Source: Shinella zoogloeoides
GTDB lineage: Bacteria; Pseudomonadota; Alphaproteobacteria; Rhizobiales; Rhizobiaceae
NCBI RefSeq assembly: GCF_020883495.1
Contig: NZ_CP086610.1
Coordinates: forward strand, 372,001-436,000
Direction of reading: 5' to 3'
Length of the DNA: 64,000 nt
Below are positions 37,944-47,719 of this stretch, in pieces; position 1 is the first letter of the stretch; every line of letters begins with the position of its first letter. The position numbers and the translations under genes are program-made. The notes beneath the pieces are model-generated. The model was not told where the DNA came from. It searched no databases and saw only the letters and a program-made list of their open reading frames with translations.

Positions 37944-40031
37944 ATGGCGCAAGTACCGGCAATAAACCTTCCGAAGGTCAGCCCCAGCGGCCGCGATATC
38001 GCGTTCGCCGTCGGCATTCTGACGATCCTGTCGATCCTGTTCCTGCCGATCCCGGCCTTCATGATCGATATCGGCCTTGCCTTCTCCATCGCCTTCTCGG
38101 TGCTGATCCTGATGGTTTCGCTGTGGATTCAGCGGCCGCTCGATTTCTCGTCCTTCCCGACCGTCCTCCTCATCGCGACCATGGTGCGCCTCGCGCTCAA
38201 CATCGCGACGACGCGCGTCATCCTCTCGCACGGCAACGAGGGGCACGATGCGGCCGGCGGGGTGATCGCGGGCTTTGCCAGCCTCGTCATGTCGGGCGAT
38301 TTCGTCATCGGTATCATCGTCTTCATGATCCTGATCGTGGTGAACTTCATCGTCATCACCAAGGGTGCGACGCGTATCGCCGAAGTCGGCGCGCGCTTCA
38401 CCCTCGACGCCATCCCCGGCAAGCAGATGTCGATCGACGCTGACCTTTCCGCCGGCCTCATCGACGAGAAGCAGGCGCAGCTTCGCCGCCGCGAACTGGA
38501 AGAGGAAAGCTCCTTCTTCGGCTCGATGGACGGTGCCTCGAAGTTCGTGCGCGGCGACGCCATCGCCGGCCTGCTCATCACCGCAATCAACGTCTTCGGC
38601 GGCATCATCATCGGTTACTTCCGCCACGACATGGAACTGGGCGAGGCGGCCGACGTCTTCGTGAAGCTGTCGGTCGGCGACGGTCTGGTCTCGCAGATCC
38701 CGGCCCTCATCGTCTCGCTCGCCGCCGGCCTCATCGTCTCGCGCGGCGGCACGGCCGGCTCCACCGACCAGGCGGTCGTCAACCAGCTCTCCGGTTATCC
38801 GCGTGCGCTCTTCGTCGCCTCCGGCCTGATGATGCTGCTCGCCGTCATGCCGGGCCTGCCCTTCTTCCCCTTCATGATCCTTGGCGGCGTCATGGCGTTC
38901 GGCGCCTGGATCATCCCGCGCCGTATCGCCGAGGAGAACCGCATCAAGCGCGAGGAAGAGGCCCAGCAGGTCCAGGCCTCGCGCGATCAGGAGAAGGATT
39001 CGGTCAAGTCGGTGCTCAAGACCGCCGAGATCGAGCTTCTGCTCGGCAAGCAGGTCTCCACCCGTCTTCTCGGCGCCCATCAGGAACTGGCGTTCCGCGT
39101 CGGCAAGATGCGCAAGAAATTCGCCGGGCAATACGGCTTCGTCGTGCCGGAAATCAAGGTTTCCGACGACATCACCATCCCGGACAAGTCCTACCAGATC
39201 CGTATCCACGGCACGACGATCGCCTCGAACATCGTGCGCGTCGGCGAAGTGCTGGTTGTCACCGGCGGCGGGCGCAAGCCGAGCGTGCCGGGCGACGATA
39301 TTCGCGAGCCCGCTTTCGGCATGCCGGCCGTCTCGATCCTCGAAACCTTTGCCGACGACCTGCGCCGCGAGGGCTTCCACCCGATCGACAACGTCTCGGT
39401 GGTCCTCACGCACCTTTCCGAAGTCATCCGCAACAACCTGCCGCAGCTTCTGTCCTACAAGGATGTGAAGGTGCTGATCGAGCGCCTCGACCCGGAATAC
39501 CGCAAGCTTGCGGACGAAATCTGCTCCTCGCACATGTCCTATTCCGGCCTTCAGGCCGTGTTGAAGCTGCTGCTCGCCGAGCGCGTTTCCATCCGCAACC
39601 TGCATCTCATTCTCGAAGCGGTCGCCGAACTTGCCCCGCATGTGCGCAAGACCGAGCAGATCGTCGAACATGTCCGTATCCGCATGGCGCAGCAGATCTG
39701 CGGCGACCTCACGGACAATGGCGTGCTGCCGGTGCTGCGCCTCGGCAACAAGTGGGACATGGTCTTCCACCAGGCGCTCAAGCGCGACAGCAAGGGTGAA
39801 ATCGTCGAATTCGATATCGATCCGCGGCAGTTGGAAGAGTTTTCCGAGCAGGCGACCCGGGTTATCCGCGAGTTTCTCGACCGGGGCACGCCCTTTGTAC
39901 TGGTCACGTCGCCCGAATCCCGCTCTTATGTGCGCATGATCATCGAGCGCCTCTTCGCCACATTGCCGGTTCTCTCGCATGTCGAGCTTGCCAAGGGCAT
40001 CGAGATCAAGATTCTCGGCTCCATTTCATGA
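37944..40031 (+). CDS. flhA: FlhA, flagellar export gate protein
   Basis: The 695-residue protein has about eight membrane helices in its first ~330 residues, including the FHIPEP-type signature region ([29 protein letters not shown]) and [19 protein letters not shown], then a large cytoplasmic domain that binds chaperone-substrate complexes. It couples proton flow to export. Its stop overlaps fliR by four bases. Confidence 0.97.
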   Translation: MAQVPAINLPKVSPSGRDIAFAVGILTILSILFLPIPAFMIDIGLAFSIAFSVLILMVSLWIQRPLDFSSFPTVLLIATMVRLALNIATTRVILSHGNEGHDAAGGVIAGFASLVMSGDFVIGIIVFMILIVVNFIVITKGATRIAEVGARFTLDAIPGKQMSIDADLSAGLIDEKQAQLRRRELEEESSFFGSMDGASKFVRGDAIAGLLITAINVFGGIIIGYFRHDMELGEAADVFVKLSVGDGLVSQIPALIVSLAAGLIVSRGGTAGSTDQAVVNQLSGYPRALFVASGLMMLLAVMPGLPFFPFMILGGVMAFGAWIIPRRIAEENRIKREEEAQQVQASRDQEKDSVKSVLKTAEIELLLGKQVSTRLLGAHQELAFRVGKMRKKFAGQYGFVVPEIKVSDDITIPDKSYQIRIHGTTIASNIVRVGEVLVVTGGGRKPSVPGDDIREPAFGMPAVSILETFADDLRREGFHPIDNVSVVLTHLSEVIRNNLPQLLSYKDVKVLIERLDPEYRKLADEICSSHMSYSGLQAVLKLLLAERVSIRNLHLILEAVAELAPHVRKTEQIVEHVRIRMAQQICGDLTDNGVLPVLRLGNKWDMVFHQALKRDSKGEIVEFDIDPRQLEEFSEQATRVIREFLDRGTPFVLVTSPESRSYVRMIIERLFATLPVLSHVELAKGIEIKILGSIS

Positions 40032-40780
40032 TTGCGGACCCGCAGGGCACGGTGCTGGCGCTGTTCGCCGCCTTCTGCCGTGTCGGCGGGTGCTTCATGC
40101 TGCTGCCGGGTTTTTCATCTGCGCGCCTTTCCGTGCAGATCCGCCTGTTCCTGGCGGTCGCGGTTTCCATCGCGATCCTGCCGATCCTCTGGGACACGAT
40201 CTATCCGCGCGCCACCGGCTCGCTCGACGGCTATATCAAGATGATCGTCTTCGAGACGCTGACCGGCGCGGTCATCGGCCTCATCGCGCGCTACTACGTG
40301 CTCGGCCTGCAATTCGCCGGCACGGTGCTGACCATGATGATGGGCTTCAACGCCCCGCCGACGCCGGACGTGCTGGAAGACGCGGCCGAAAACCAGTTGA
40401 CGAACCTCCTGTCCTTCGCCGCCCTCATGGTGCTCTTCATGCTGGATTTCCACCATGTCATCATGCGGGCGCTGGTGGAGTCCTACAATGTCATGCCGCT
40501 CGGCGCGGGCTTCAATCCGCAGAGCGCGCTGATCACGCTCACCGACACGCTGAGCCAGACCTTCATGATTATGCTGCGGCTCGCCAGCCCCTTCATCCTC
40601 TACGGTCTCGTCTTCAACGTCACCATCGGCCTCATCAACAAGCTCGCGCCGCAGATCCCGATCTATTTCGTCTCGCTGCCCTTCATCATCATGGGCGGCA
40701 TGATCCTGATGTATTTCGGCATCCAGTCGCTGCTCGAAATTTTTGCGGCCGGCTTCATGCCCGTGTTCCAGGGCGGCTGA
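40028..40780 (+). CDS. fliR: FliR, flagellar export gate protein
   Basis: The 250-residue polytopic protein ([60 protein letters not shown]) is a typical FliR, third component of the FliPQR channel. It overlaps flhA by four bases and is followed two nucleotides later by a FliJ-like gene. Confidence 0.96.
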   Translation: MIADPQGTVLALFAAFCRVGGCFMLLPGFSSARLSVQIRLFLAVAVSIAILPILWDTIYPRATGSLDGYIKMIVFETLTGAVIGLIARYYVLGLQFAGTVLTMMMGFNAPPTPDVLEDAAENQLTNLLSFAALMVLFMLDFHHVIMRALVESYNVMPLGAGFNPQSALITLTDTLSQTFMIMLRLASPFILYGLVFNVTIGLINKLAPQIPIYFVSLPFIIMGGMILMYFGIQSLLEIFAAGFMPVFQGG

Positions 40781-40781
40781 C

Positions 40782-41180
40782 ATGGCGCAGAACCGGTCCG
40801 ACAAGCTCAAGCGCCTCGTCAACGTCCAGCGCCATCTCGAGAAGATCGCGGAAATGGACCTCGCCAACACGACCCGCCAGCGGCAGGAGGTCGCCGAGAC
40901 GATGGACGTCGTCGTCGAGGCGATCAATTCGCTCGATCCGGTACACCGCAGCTTCTCGCATCACTATTCCGGCCAGTACAGCCGCCTGCAGCAGCAGGAA
41001 CAGATGCTGTCCAACGTGCAGCAGATGCACGAGATGCGCGTGGTGCGCGAGCGCACCAAGGGCGACCGCATGGAAGACCGCATGAAGGAGGCCCGCGAGG
41101 CCGAGGAGCGTGTGGCGGCGGACGATTCGATCTACGACCTCATCGACCAGCACATCGCCTACAAGACGGACGAGACCTAG
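40782..41180 (+). CDS. FliJ-like coiled-coil protein
   Basis: The 132-residue protein is almost wholly helical and charged (LKRLVNVQRHLEKIAEMDLA; SGQYSRLQQQEQMLSNVQQM; ERTKGDRMEDRMKEAREAEE). Size and heptad pattern fit FliJ, the export chaperone that forms the stalk of the FliI hexamer. No fliJ was seen next to fliI, which supports the idea. Sequence divergence of FliJ makes this a moderate call. Confidence 0.6.
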   Translation: MAQNRSDKLKRLVNVQRHLEKIAEMDLANTTRQRQEVAETMDVVVEAINSLDPVHRSFSHHYSGQYSRLQQQEQMLSNVQQMHEMRVVRERTKGDRMEDRMKEAREAEERVAADDSIYDLIDQHIAYKTDET

Positions 41181-41204
41181 TCTCCTCCGCAAGCCTCTGG
41201 AAGA

Positions 41205-41224
41205 GAAGGCGATTTTCCGCCTTC
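41205..41224 (+). terminator. Hairpin after the FliJ-like gene
   Basis: GAAGGCG (41205-41211) pairs with CGCCTTC (41218-41224) around ATTTTC, 24 nt after the stop. No long T-run follows. The rest of the 260-bp gap to 41440 shows no gene and presumably carries the promoter of the flgJ group. Confidence 0.45.
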
Positions 41225-41440
41225 CTCGCAAGCTTGCGTCAGGGTGGATCGCCAATGCGGCACCGTCATGGCTTCGTCATCCGCCACCAGCCTCCCGTAA
41301 GGTTGAGCAGCGATAGTCGTATCAGGACGATGAAGGGGCCTGCCGAAGCGGCGGGCCGATGTCCGGAATGGTCATGAGGCCGGCGGACCGCCATGAGGAC
41401 GGGTCCGGCTGTTGAGAATCATCAGAAAAGGCTCTGACAC

Positions 41441-41992
41441 GTGGCAATTTCTCCCCCCAGCGACCTGGTGCTGGATGTCGTGCGCGCCGCCGACCCCACG
41501 CAGGTTCAGGAAGCGCAAGCCAAGCTGAAATCGAACCGCGCCGCTTTCGAGGCGACCAGCCTTGCCGAGGCGGGCGCCGGTTTCCAGGCCGCCGTCGGCA
41601 TTCTCAATCGCGATTCGGTCACGACCCATGCCGCCAAAGAGGGCGTCAGCGCGGTCGGTGGCAAGGCCATCCCGGAACATCTGCGCAAGTTCGAGACGAT
41701 GGTGCTGCAGAATTTCGTGAAATCGATGCTGCCGGCCGAAAGCGAAGATACCTACGGCAAGGGCACGGCCGGCGAGATGTGGCGCGGCATGATGGCCGAC
41801 CAGCTCGGCGAAGTGCTCTCCAAGGGCGGCGGCATCGGCATTGCCGAGAGCCTTGCCAAGAAGAGCGGCGTCACCGTCGATCCCAAGGAAAAGGATGTCG
41901 ACCGTGTCGCAGCCGGCATGGTGCAGTCGATGCAGCGTGAGGCCTTCGCGGACCTGACGCCCGGCATCAAGGAACACGACAAGAAAGCATAA
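41441..41992 (+). CDS. flgJ: FlgJ-type rod-binding protein (no hydrolase domain)
   Basis: The 183-residue protein starts with GTG at 41441 and contains the rod-binding domain (LRKFETMVLQNFVKSMLPAE; GTAGEMWRGMMADQLGEVLS; GGGIGIAESL) at about residues 80-150. Enteric FlgJ adds a C-terminal peptidoglycan hydrolase; that domain is absent. It is thought to cap or scaffold the rod. The lytic activity is probably supplied by the separate enzyme at 30826-31404. Confidence 0.85.
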   Translation: MAISPPSDLVLDVVRAADPTQVQEAQAKLKSNRAAFEATSLAEAGAGFQAAVGILNRDSVTTHAAKEGVSAVGGKAIPEHLRKFETMVLQNFVKSMLPAESEDTYGKGTAGEMWRGMMADQLGEVLSKGGGIGIAESLAKKSGVTVDPKEKDVDRVAAGMVQSMQREAFADLTPGIKEHDKKA

Positions 41993-42007
41993 GCGGAGAA
42001 GAGAACA

Positions 42008-42376
42008 ATGGAACAGGCGAACAACGAACTCCGGATCCGCACCGTCCTCGGCCGGCTTGAAACGATCATCGACAACGAGAACGACAATATCGGCAGCGAT
42101 CCCGATTTCGACCTGCCCACTTCCAACGCTCACAAGAGCCGCTGCCTCTATGAGCTGGCGATGCTGACGCGCGACGTGCGGCCGGACGAGGTTCCGCCGA
42201 CCTTCTCCACGCAGCTCGGCCGCGTGCGGGAAAAGCTCGCCACCAATGCCCAGCGCGTCTCCGCGCATCTGGAGGCCGTGCGCGAGGTGGTCAGCATCCT
42301 GAAGAACGCCGTGCAGGACCTCGAGGCTGACGGCACCTATTCGCAGGAACAGTTCCGCCTGGGTTACGGCACATGA
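42008..42376 (+). CDS. FlgN-like export chaperone
   Basis: The 122-residue helical protein (ELRIRTVLGRLETIIDNEND; TQLGRVREKLATNAQRVSAH; LKNAVQDLEADGTYSQEQF) has the size, acidic N-terminus and C-terminal helix of FlgN, the chaperone of FlgK and FlgL. It follows flgJ by 16 nt and overlaps the next gene by four bases. The FlgN call is by pattern and neighbourhood. Confidence 0.6.
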   Translation: MEQANNELRIRTVLGRLETIIDNENDNIGSDPDFDLPTSNAHKSRCLYELAMLTRDVRPDEVPPTFSTQLGRVREKLATNAQRVSAHLEAVREVVSILKNAVQDLEADGTYSQEQFRLGYGT

Positions 42377-42903
42377 TCAAGCTCATCGGCACCGGCGTCT
42401 GGGTTCTCGCGATCACGCTCGCCTCGGTCTATTTCTCGCTGAAGATGGCCTCGGCCCCCAAGGTGGATACCGCCGCGGCCGAGCGCGAGGCGGCGATGGA
42501 ATTCGTCAGCGGCTATACGACCACCCTGCCGGTGATCGGGGAGGGCGGCGTCAACGGCTATCTCCTGACCAAGCTCGCCTACAAGGCCAACAAGGACCTT
42601 GCGGCCAAGCAGGTCGTGCCGCTGCCGCAGATGATCACCGACGAACTCTATACGCTGCTTGTCGGCCAGAAGATGATCGACGTGGCCAATGCCGGCAGCT
42701 TCGACCTCGAAGCCTTTCGCGGCATCGTGAAGGAGGGGCTGAACCGCCGTTTCGGCGAGGAGGTCATTGCCGAGGTCTATGTGGAGCAGATCGACTATCT
42801 CACGACGGCGTCGGTGGAAAATCCGCCGCCGAAAAAGGGCGTGACCCTTCTCAAGGGAGAAGTCCCGGTCGTCGAGACGGAGGCCAAGAGCAGCGGGCAC
42901 TGA
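42373..42903 (+). CDS. Single-pass membrane protein at end of flagellar cluster
   Basis: The 176-residue protein has an N-terminal membrane helix (about residues 5-25, LIGTGVWVLAITLASVYFSL) and a soluble, probably periplasmic part with a FliL-like feel (FDLEAFRGIVKEGLNRRFGE, VIAEVYVEQIDYLTTASVEN). No family is firmly recognised. It is translationally coupled to the FlgN-like gene and ends the flagellar group. Confidence 0.65.
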   Translation: MIKLIGTGVWVLAITLASVYFSLKMASAPKVDTAAAEREAAMEFVSGYTTTLPVIGEGGVNGYLLTKLAYKANKDLAAKQVVPLPQMITDELYTLLVGQKMIDVANAGSFDLEAFRGIVKEGLNRRFGEEVIAEVYVEQIDYLTTASVENPPPKKGVTLLKGEVPVVETEAKSSGH

Positions 42904-42939
42904 GCGCGCGCCAAAGGGGTGATTTTCGAGGGCCGGCCG

Positions 42940-43728
42940 CTAGAGCGAGCCGGCCTTTGCCGTTGCGGCCGGTCCCCGCGCGGCGGAAACGCCCGACAGC
43001 CTGTAGCGCAGGATATGATAGAGGAAGAGCGGCGCTTCGAGGTTCGGCGCCCGCATGAAGCGGGAAAGGCCCGCAAGGCGGCGACGGCGCAGACCGACCG
43101 GCGCGCGGGAAACGCCGGCGGTGAGGGCGGTGAACAGGCCGCGCACGCTGAGCACGAGGCGCGCATGGCCGGGACCGACATGGCGGTCGATCCAGGTTTC
43201 CTGCGCCGGGCCGTCCATGGCGATAATCAGGATATCGGCCTTCGCCGCGCGCACGCGCTCCATGATCTCGTCGGACTGGGCCGGCGCAAAGGCGCTGTCG
43301 GCGATGGGGAGAATGTCGTGCCAGGGCGCGTGGCGACGCAGCGTCTCGGCAGCCTGTCCGAGCGTTGCCGTGTCGCCGCCGATCAGCGCGACGCGCATCG
43401 GCCGGGCCATATAGGTCAGCAGCGCGGGCACGAAGGATGCGCCGCTCAGATTGGCCGGGAAGCTGCGGCCATGGAACAGTCGGGAGGCGATGTCGACGCC
43501 TTCCCCGTCCGGCAGGACGATCTGGCGCTGTAGCACCGCCCGGTATTCCGCGTCGCGCACCATCCGGTTGCCGTTCTGCGCATCGAGAAAGGTTATGACG
43601 CTCTGCCCGAAGGGCATGCCTGCGACCTCTTCGGCAAAGGCGAAGGCGTCCGCCCAGCCCAGGTCGCACACCGGCAGGCCGAGAATATCCCGTTGCGAGG
43701 CGATGATGTTGCCCGACACGAATGCCAT
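42940..43728 (-). CDS. WecG/TagA/CpsF-family glycosyltransferase
   Basis: The 262-residue protein shows the family pattern: ITFLDAQNGNRMVRDAEYRA, VLPDGEGVDIASRL with the catalytic Asp region near residue 77, MRVALIGGDTATLGQAAETL and the closing RAPVGLRRRRLAGLSRFM. Such enzymes add a sugar, often N-acetylmannosamine, to a polyprenyl-linked acceptor in exopolysaccharide, teichoic acid or O-antigen synthesis at the inner membrane. The exact sugar is not predictable here. It is convergent with the flagellar cluster and not evidently in an operon. Confidence 0.85.
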   Translation of the reverse strand: MAFVSGNIIASQRDILGLPVCDLGWADAFAFAEEVAGMPFGQSVITFLDAQNGNRMVRDAEYRAVLQRQIVLPDGEGVDIASRLFHGRSFPANLSGASFVPALLTYMARPMRVALIGGDTATLGQAAETLRRHAPWHDILPIADSAFAPAQSDEIMERVRAAKADILIIAMDGPAQETWIDRHVGPGHARLVLSVRGLFTALTAGVSRAPVGLRRRRLAGLSRFMRAPNLEAPLFLYHILRYRLSGVSAARGPAATAKAGSL

Positions 43729-43819
43729 ATGCGTTCCTTCCTGCCACTTTCGTCCTCTCCTCTAGCAGGATGGGTTGAAAAGCCGTTTAAGGATTTCGAG
43801 AAAAAGTGATCGCTGATGT

Positions 43820-43993
43820 TCACCTTCCGCTAACCATGGAGGCAAGGGTTTGAAGATGCTCGAAATTCTCGCCCTCGCCCGATTTTTCTGCCTGCGGTCC
43901 GGTGAATTTGTCAAAGGCGTGGGCCGCCGGCTCTTCCCATTCGGCCGACTTGAATTTATGCGTTTTCGACAGCATAGGGCGTTGAGAGGCCAT
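43820..43993 (-). CDS. Possible small protein, unknown
   Basis: An open frame of 57 codons (MASQRPMLSKTHKFKSAEWE and on to ASMVSGR) lies in the 319-bp gap between the WecG-type gene and folD. Its codon choice is GC-rich at third positions and its composition (Lys, Glu, Phe, His) looks protein-like rather than like antisense noise. The ribosome-binding site is weak; a shorter start at 43975 is possible. No homology is claimed. The rest of the gap presumably holds the folD promoter. Confidence 0.4.
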   Translation of the reverse strand: MASQRPMLSKTHKFKSAEWEEPAAHAFDKFTGPQAEKSGEGENFEHLQTLASMVSGR

Positions 43994-44047
43994 CCCGCCG
44001 CGCGCTCGCCCCACTAGACTGGGCGCAATTCATCCAGGGAGAGTTAT

Positions 44048-44947
44048 GTGACCACCATTATCGATGGGAAGCAGGTTGCCGCTTCCGTGATTGACGCCGT
44101 GAAGTCCGCCACCGCCGCCCTGGAAAAGGATGCCGGCGTCAAGCCGGGCCTCGCCGTCGTCATCGTCGGCAACGATCCGGCAAGCCATGCCTATGTCTCC
44201 GCCAAGGGGCGCATGGCCAAGGAATGCGGCTTCAACTCCATCCAGCATACGCTGCCGGAAGCAACGACGCAGGAGGAGCTTGCCCGCCTCGTCGAGACGC
44301 TGAACGGCGATGAGAGCATCCATGGCATTCTCGTGCAGCTTCCCCTGCCGAAGCACCTGAATTCCGAGCCGATCATCCAGTCGATCCGGCCGGAAAAGGA
44401 CGTCGACGGCCTGCATGTCGTCAATGCCGGCAAGGTCGCGACCGGCGATCTCGACGGCGGCCTCGTGTCCTGCACGCCGGCCGGCGCCATGGTCTTCGTG
44501 CGCCGCGTTCATGGCGAGGACCTGTCGGGTCTCAACGCCGTGGTGATCGGCCGCTCCAATCTCTTCGGCAAGCCGATGTCGGCCCTGCTGCTTGCCGCCA
44601 ACGCGACGGTGACGACCGCCCATTCGCGCACGAAGGACCTACCCGCCGTCTGCCGCAACGCCGATATCCTCGTTGCCGCCGTCGGCCGCCCGGAAATGGT
44701 CAAGGCCGACTGGGTCAAGCCCGGCGCGACCGTCATCGACGTCGGCATCAACCGCATCGCCGCCCCGGAAAGGGGCGAGGGCAAGTCCCGTCTCGTCGGC
44801 GACGTCGCCTTCGAGGAATGCGCGAAGGTCGCGGGCGTCATCACTCCGGTTCCCGGCGGCGTCGGCCCGATGACCATCGCCATGCTGATGGCCAACACGG
44901 TCATCGCCGCCTGCCGCAAGGCCGGCAGGACGCCGCCGAAGTTCTGA
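44048..44947 (+). CDS. folD: FolD, methylene-THF dehydrogenase/cyclohydrolase
   Basis: The 299-residue enzyme interconverts 5,10-methylene-THF and 10-formyl-THF. Signatures are [14 protein letters not shown] with the catalytic Lys, [46 protein letters not shown] and [19 protein letters not shown]. It starts with GTG at 44048 after AGGGAGAG. Single gene, ending in a terminator shared with the convergent aglR. Confidence 0.96.
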   Translation: MTTIIDGKQVAASVIDAVKSATAALEKDAGVKPGLAVVIVGNDPASHAYVSAKGRMAKECGFNSIQHTLPEATTQEELARLVETLNGDESIHGILVQLPLPKHLNSEPIIQSIRPEKDVDGLHVVNAGKVATGDLDGGLVSCTPAGAMVFVRRVHGEDLSGLNAVVIGRSNLFGKPMSALLLAANATVTTAHSRTKDLPAVCRNADILVAAVGRPEMVKADWVKPGATVIDVGINRIAAPERGEGKSRLVGDVAFEECAKVAGVITPVPGGVGPMTIAMLMANTVIAACRKAGRTPPKF

Positions 44948-44965
44948 TCGACCGGCATGTTGCGA

Positions 44966-44988
44966 GGGCGCCCTGCGAGGCGCCTTTT
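44966..44988. terminator. Terminator of folD
   Basis: GGCGCC (44968-44973) pairs with GGCGCC (44979-44984), extended by wobble pairs, and is followed by TTTT. It lies between convergent folD and aglR. Confidence 0.65.
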
Positions 44989-46013
44989 CATTTGCCCGGA
45001 GCCGGTCCCGTCGAGGCGCGCACGATAAGGTCGGTCTTCCACAATTCCTGCTGCGGCAGGGTTTCCAGTTGCAGGATGCCGGCGATGAGGCGGCGGCCGA
45101 TGCGCTGGCCGGCGGCGCGCAGCGACGAACGCGTCGTCGTCAGCGGCACCATGAAGTTCTCCGGCTTCAGCATCGGCAGCACGTCGTCATGGGCGATCAG
45201 CGAGATGTCCGTGCCGAGTTTCAGCCCCGCCTGGCCGATGGCGCGCACCGCGCCGAGCGCCAGCACGGTGCTGGAACACAGCACCGCCGTCGGCGGTGTA
45301 TCGAGCTGGAGGAAGCGCTCCATGGCGCGGAAGCCGTGCTCGTCCGTCATCTGCGAATGCTGCACGCAATCCTCGCGCAGTTCGAGGCCGTGTTCGGCAA
45401 GGGCGCGCACGGTGCCCTTCTTCCGGCGGATGGCAAAGGTCAGGTGCTCGGGGCCGTTGAGGAGCGCGAAATGCCGGTGGCCGAGCTGCGCCAGAAGGCG
45501 CGCGGCATCGTAGAAGGCGCCGGTATTGTCGATATCCACGAAGGGATAATCCGTCGGCATGCCGATCGAGCGGCCATGCACCAGGAAGGGAGTCTTCAGC
45601 GATTTCAGCATGGCGATGCGCGGGTCCTTCTCGCGCATGTAGGCGAGGAGCAGCGCGTCTACATTGCCGCTCGCCACCAGCCGCCGGCAGGTGGCGACCT
45701 CGTCTTCCGGGTGGCTCGGATTGATGACGAAGTGGAAATCGTGCTTGACCGCCTCGTCGCCGAGGCCGGCCAGGAATTCACCGAAATGCACGTCGGATTC
45801 GATGCCGTCGGCCGTCGGCATGACGAGGCCGATCGAGCCGGCGCGCCCTGTCGCAAGACGCTGGGCGGCGCGGTTCGGCCGGTATCCCGTCTCCCGCACG
45901 GCGTCGAGCACGCGCTGGCGCGTCTCGGCGTTCACCTCCTGATAGCCGTTCAGCGCCCTGCTCACGGTTGTCTGCGAGAGGCCCAGCAATTGCGATAACT
46001 GCTTGAGATTCAC
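44988..46013 (-). CDS. aglR: AglR, LacI-family regulator of the agl operon
   Basis: The 341-residue repressor starts at a GTG (46013) that places the LacI helix-turn-helix at the N-terminus (VNLKQLSQLLGLSQTTVSRA, then LNGYQEVNAETRQRVL). An upstream in-frame extension is rejected since it precedes the HTH with unrelated sequence and contains an operator. The C-terminal domain is periplasmic-binding-protein-like (SIGLVMPTADGIESDVHFGE; LGTDISLIAHDDVLPMLKPE). It is divergent from aglE, as AglR is in Sinorhizobium, and probably represses until an alpha-glucoside binds. Confidence 0.9.
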   Translation of the reverse strand: MNLKQLSQLLGLSQTTVSRALNGYQEVNAETRQRVLDAVRETGYRPNRAAQRLATGRAGSIGLVMPTADGIESDVHFGEFLAGLGDEAVKHDFHFVINPSHPEDEVATCRRLVASGNVDALLLAYMREKDPRIAMLKSLKTPFLVHGRSIGMPTDYPFVDIDNTGAFYDAARLLAQLGHRHFALLNGPEHLTFAIRRKKGTVRALAEHGLELREDCVQHSQMTDEHGFRAMERFLQLDTPPTAVLCSSTVLALGAVRAIGQAGLKLGTDISLIAHDDVLPMLKPENFMVPLTTTRSSLRAAGQRIGRRLIAGILQLETLPQQELWKTDLIVRASTGPAPGK

Positions 46014-46035
46014 ATGCTTAGCTTTCTTGAAAGAC

Positions 46036-46259
46036 CAAAAGCGCTTTGGATGCCACCTGTTTTGTCCCCGATTGTGTTCCCAAAGCGCTTCGGCATCTAA
46101 CATCAGCCCATCCCGCAGGAAAAGCGGCATTTGGTCATTTTGCGGCGCAAAACTACGCTGCACTGCGTCAGAAGCGCCATTCTTGCCCGCAAATGATTCG
46201 GAGGGTCTTGACGAGGGCAAGGGGGAAATGGGATGAAGGGAAATCCAAAGCGCTTTGAA
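46036..46259. promoter_or_regulatory. Three LacI-type operators in the aglR-aglE intergenic region
   Basis: The 309-bp divergent region carries AAAGCGCTTT at 46038-46047, AAAGCGCTTC at 46082-46091 and CAAAGCGCTTTG at 46246-46257. The first and third are perfect palindromes of the LacI/GalR type with central CG. Two flank the aglR start side and one lies 66 bp before aglE, an arrangement that suits looping repression of both directions by AglR. Binding is inferred. Confidence 0.75.
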
Positions 46260-46322
46260 TTTTGGGCTAGGGAAGAGACCGCCTGCTCCGGGAGAGCGGG
46301 TTTGCTATGGGAGGCAAATCAG

Positions 46323-47681
46323 GTGAAAAAGACATTGTTGATGACGGCTGCGCTCGCTCTGTTCATGGCGGGCGGCGCTATTGCTGCCGACTTGAAGTTC
46401 AAGCCGGGCGAAGATTCCAAGTTCAACTGGCAGAGCTTCGAGGACTTCAAGAAGGGCCACGACCTCAAGGGTCAGACGCTGACCATCTTCGGCCCCTGGC
46501 GCGGCGAGGACGAAGCCCTCTTCAAGAATGTCTACGCCTATTTCGTCGAGGCGACGGGCGTCGAACTGAAATATTCCTCTTCCGAGAACTATGAGCAGCA
46601 GATCGTCATCGACACACAGGCCGGCAGCCCGCCGGACGTCGCCATCCTGCCGCAGCCGGGCCTGATCGCCGACCTCGCCTCCAAGGGTTATCTGACGCCG
46701 CTCGGCGACGAGACCAAGCAGTGGCTGCTCGACAACTACGCCGCCGGCCAGTCCTGGGTCGACCTTTCGACCTACAAGGGCAAGGACGGCAATGCCGCGC
46801 TCTATGCCTTCCCCTACAAGATCGACGTGAAGTCGCTCGTCTGGTACGTGCCGGAAAACTTCGAGGATGCCGGCTACGAAGTGCCGAAGACCATGGAAGA
46901 CCTGAAGGCGCTGACGGAAAAGATCGTCGCCGACGGCGGCACGCCCTGGTGCATCGGCCTCGGTTCGGGCGGCGCGACCGGCTGGCCGGCGACCGACTGG
47001 GTCGAAGACCTGATGCTGCGCACACAGACGCCGGAAACCTACGACAAGTGGGTGACGAACGAGATTCCCTTCACGGACGCCGCCGTTGTCGGCGCGCTGG
47101 ATGAATTCGGCTGGTTCGCCAAGAACGACAAGTTCGTCGATGGCGGCGCGGCTGCCGTCGCCTCCACCGACTTCCGCGACAGCCCGAAGGGCCTCTTCGC
47201 CTCGCCGCCGAAGTGCTACCTGCACCACCAGGCGTCGTTCATTCCGTCCTTCTTCCCGGAAGGCACGGTCGTCGGCGAGGATGCGGACTTCTTCTACATG
47301 CCGCCCTATGCCAGCAAGCCGGAACTCGGCAATCCCGTCCTCGGCGCCGGCACGCTCGCCATGATCACCAAGGACACGCCGGCCTCGCGCGCCTTCATCG
47401 AGTTCCTGAAGACGCCGATCGCCCATGAACTCTGGATGGCGCAGACCAGCTTCCTGACGCCCTTCAAGAGCGCCAACAAGGACGCCTACGCCAACGCGCC
47501 GATGAAGAAGCAGGGTGAAATCCTGCTGAACTCGACGACCTTCCGCTTCGACGGTTCCGACCTGATGCCGGGCAAGATCGGCGCGGGCGCGTTCTGGACG
47601 GGCATGGTCGACTTCGTCGGCGGCAAGTCCGCTGCTGACGTCGCCGCCGGCGTCCAGAAGGCCTGGGACGCCATCAAGTAA
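46323..47681 (+). CDS. aglE: AglE, alpha-glucoside-binding periplasmic protein
   Basis: The 452-residue precursor starts with GTG at 46323 after GGGAGG and has a signal peptide (KKTLLMTAALALFMAGGAIA, cut near residue 22). The mature protein is a family-1 extracellular solute-binding protein (DLKGQTLTIFGPWRGEDEAL; YSSSENYEQQIVIDTQAGSP; PDVAILPQPGLIADLASKGY). It delivers sucrose, maltose or trehalose-type alpha-glucosides to the AglFG permease. First gene of aglEFGAK. Confidence 0.93.
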   Translation: MKKTLLMTAALALFMAGGAIAADLKFKPGEDSKFNWQSFEDFKKGHDLKGQTLTIFGPWRGEDEALFKNVYAYFVEATGVELKYSSSENYEQQIVIDTQAGSPPDVAILPQPGLIADLASKGYLTPLGDETKQWLLDNYAAGQSWVDLSTYKGKDGNAALYAFPYKIDVKSLVWYVPENFEDAGYEVPKTMEDLKALTEKIVADGGTPWCIGLGSGGATGWPATDWVEDLMLRTQTPETYDKWVTNEIPFTDAAVVGALDEFGWFAKNDKFVDGGAAAVASTDFRDSPKGLFASPPKCYLHHQASFIPSFFPEGTVVGEDADFFYMPPYASKPELGNPVLGAGTLAMITKDTPASRAFIEFLKTPIAHELWMAQTSFLTPFKSANKDAYANAPMKKQGEILLNSTTFRFDGSDLMPGKIGAGAFWTGMVDFVGGKSAADVAAGVQKAWDAIK

Positions 47682-47691
47682 ATTTCTGGTG

Positions 47692-47719
47692 AACCGGCCG
47701 GCATCCGCCGGCCGGTTTT
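47692..47719 (+). terminator. Hairpin between aglE and aglF
   Basis: AACCGGCCGG (47692-47701) pairs with CCGGCCGGTT (47708-47717) around CATCCG and is followed by TT and a C/T stretch. As in many ABC operons, it probably stabilises or partly terminates the message after the binding-protein gene so that AglE is made in excess over the permease. Confidence 0.75.
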
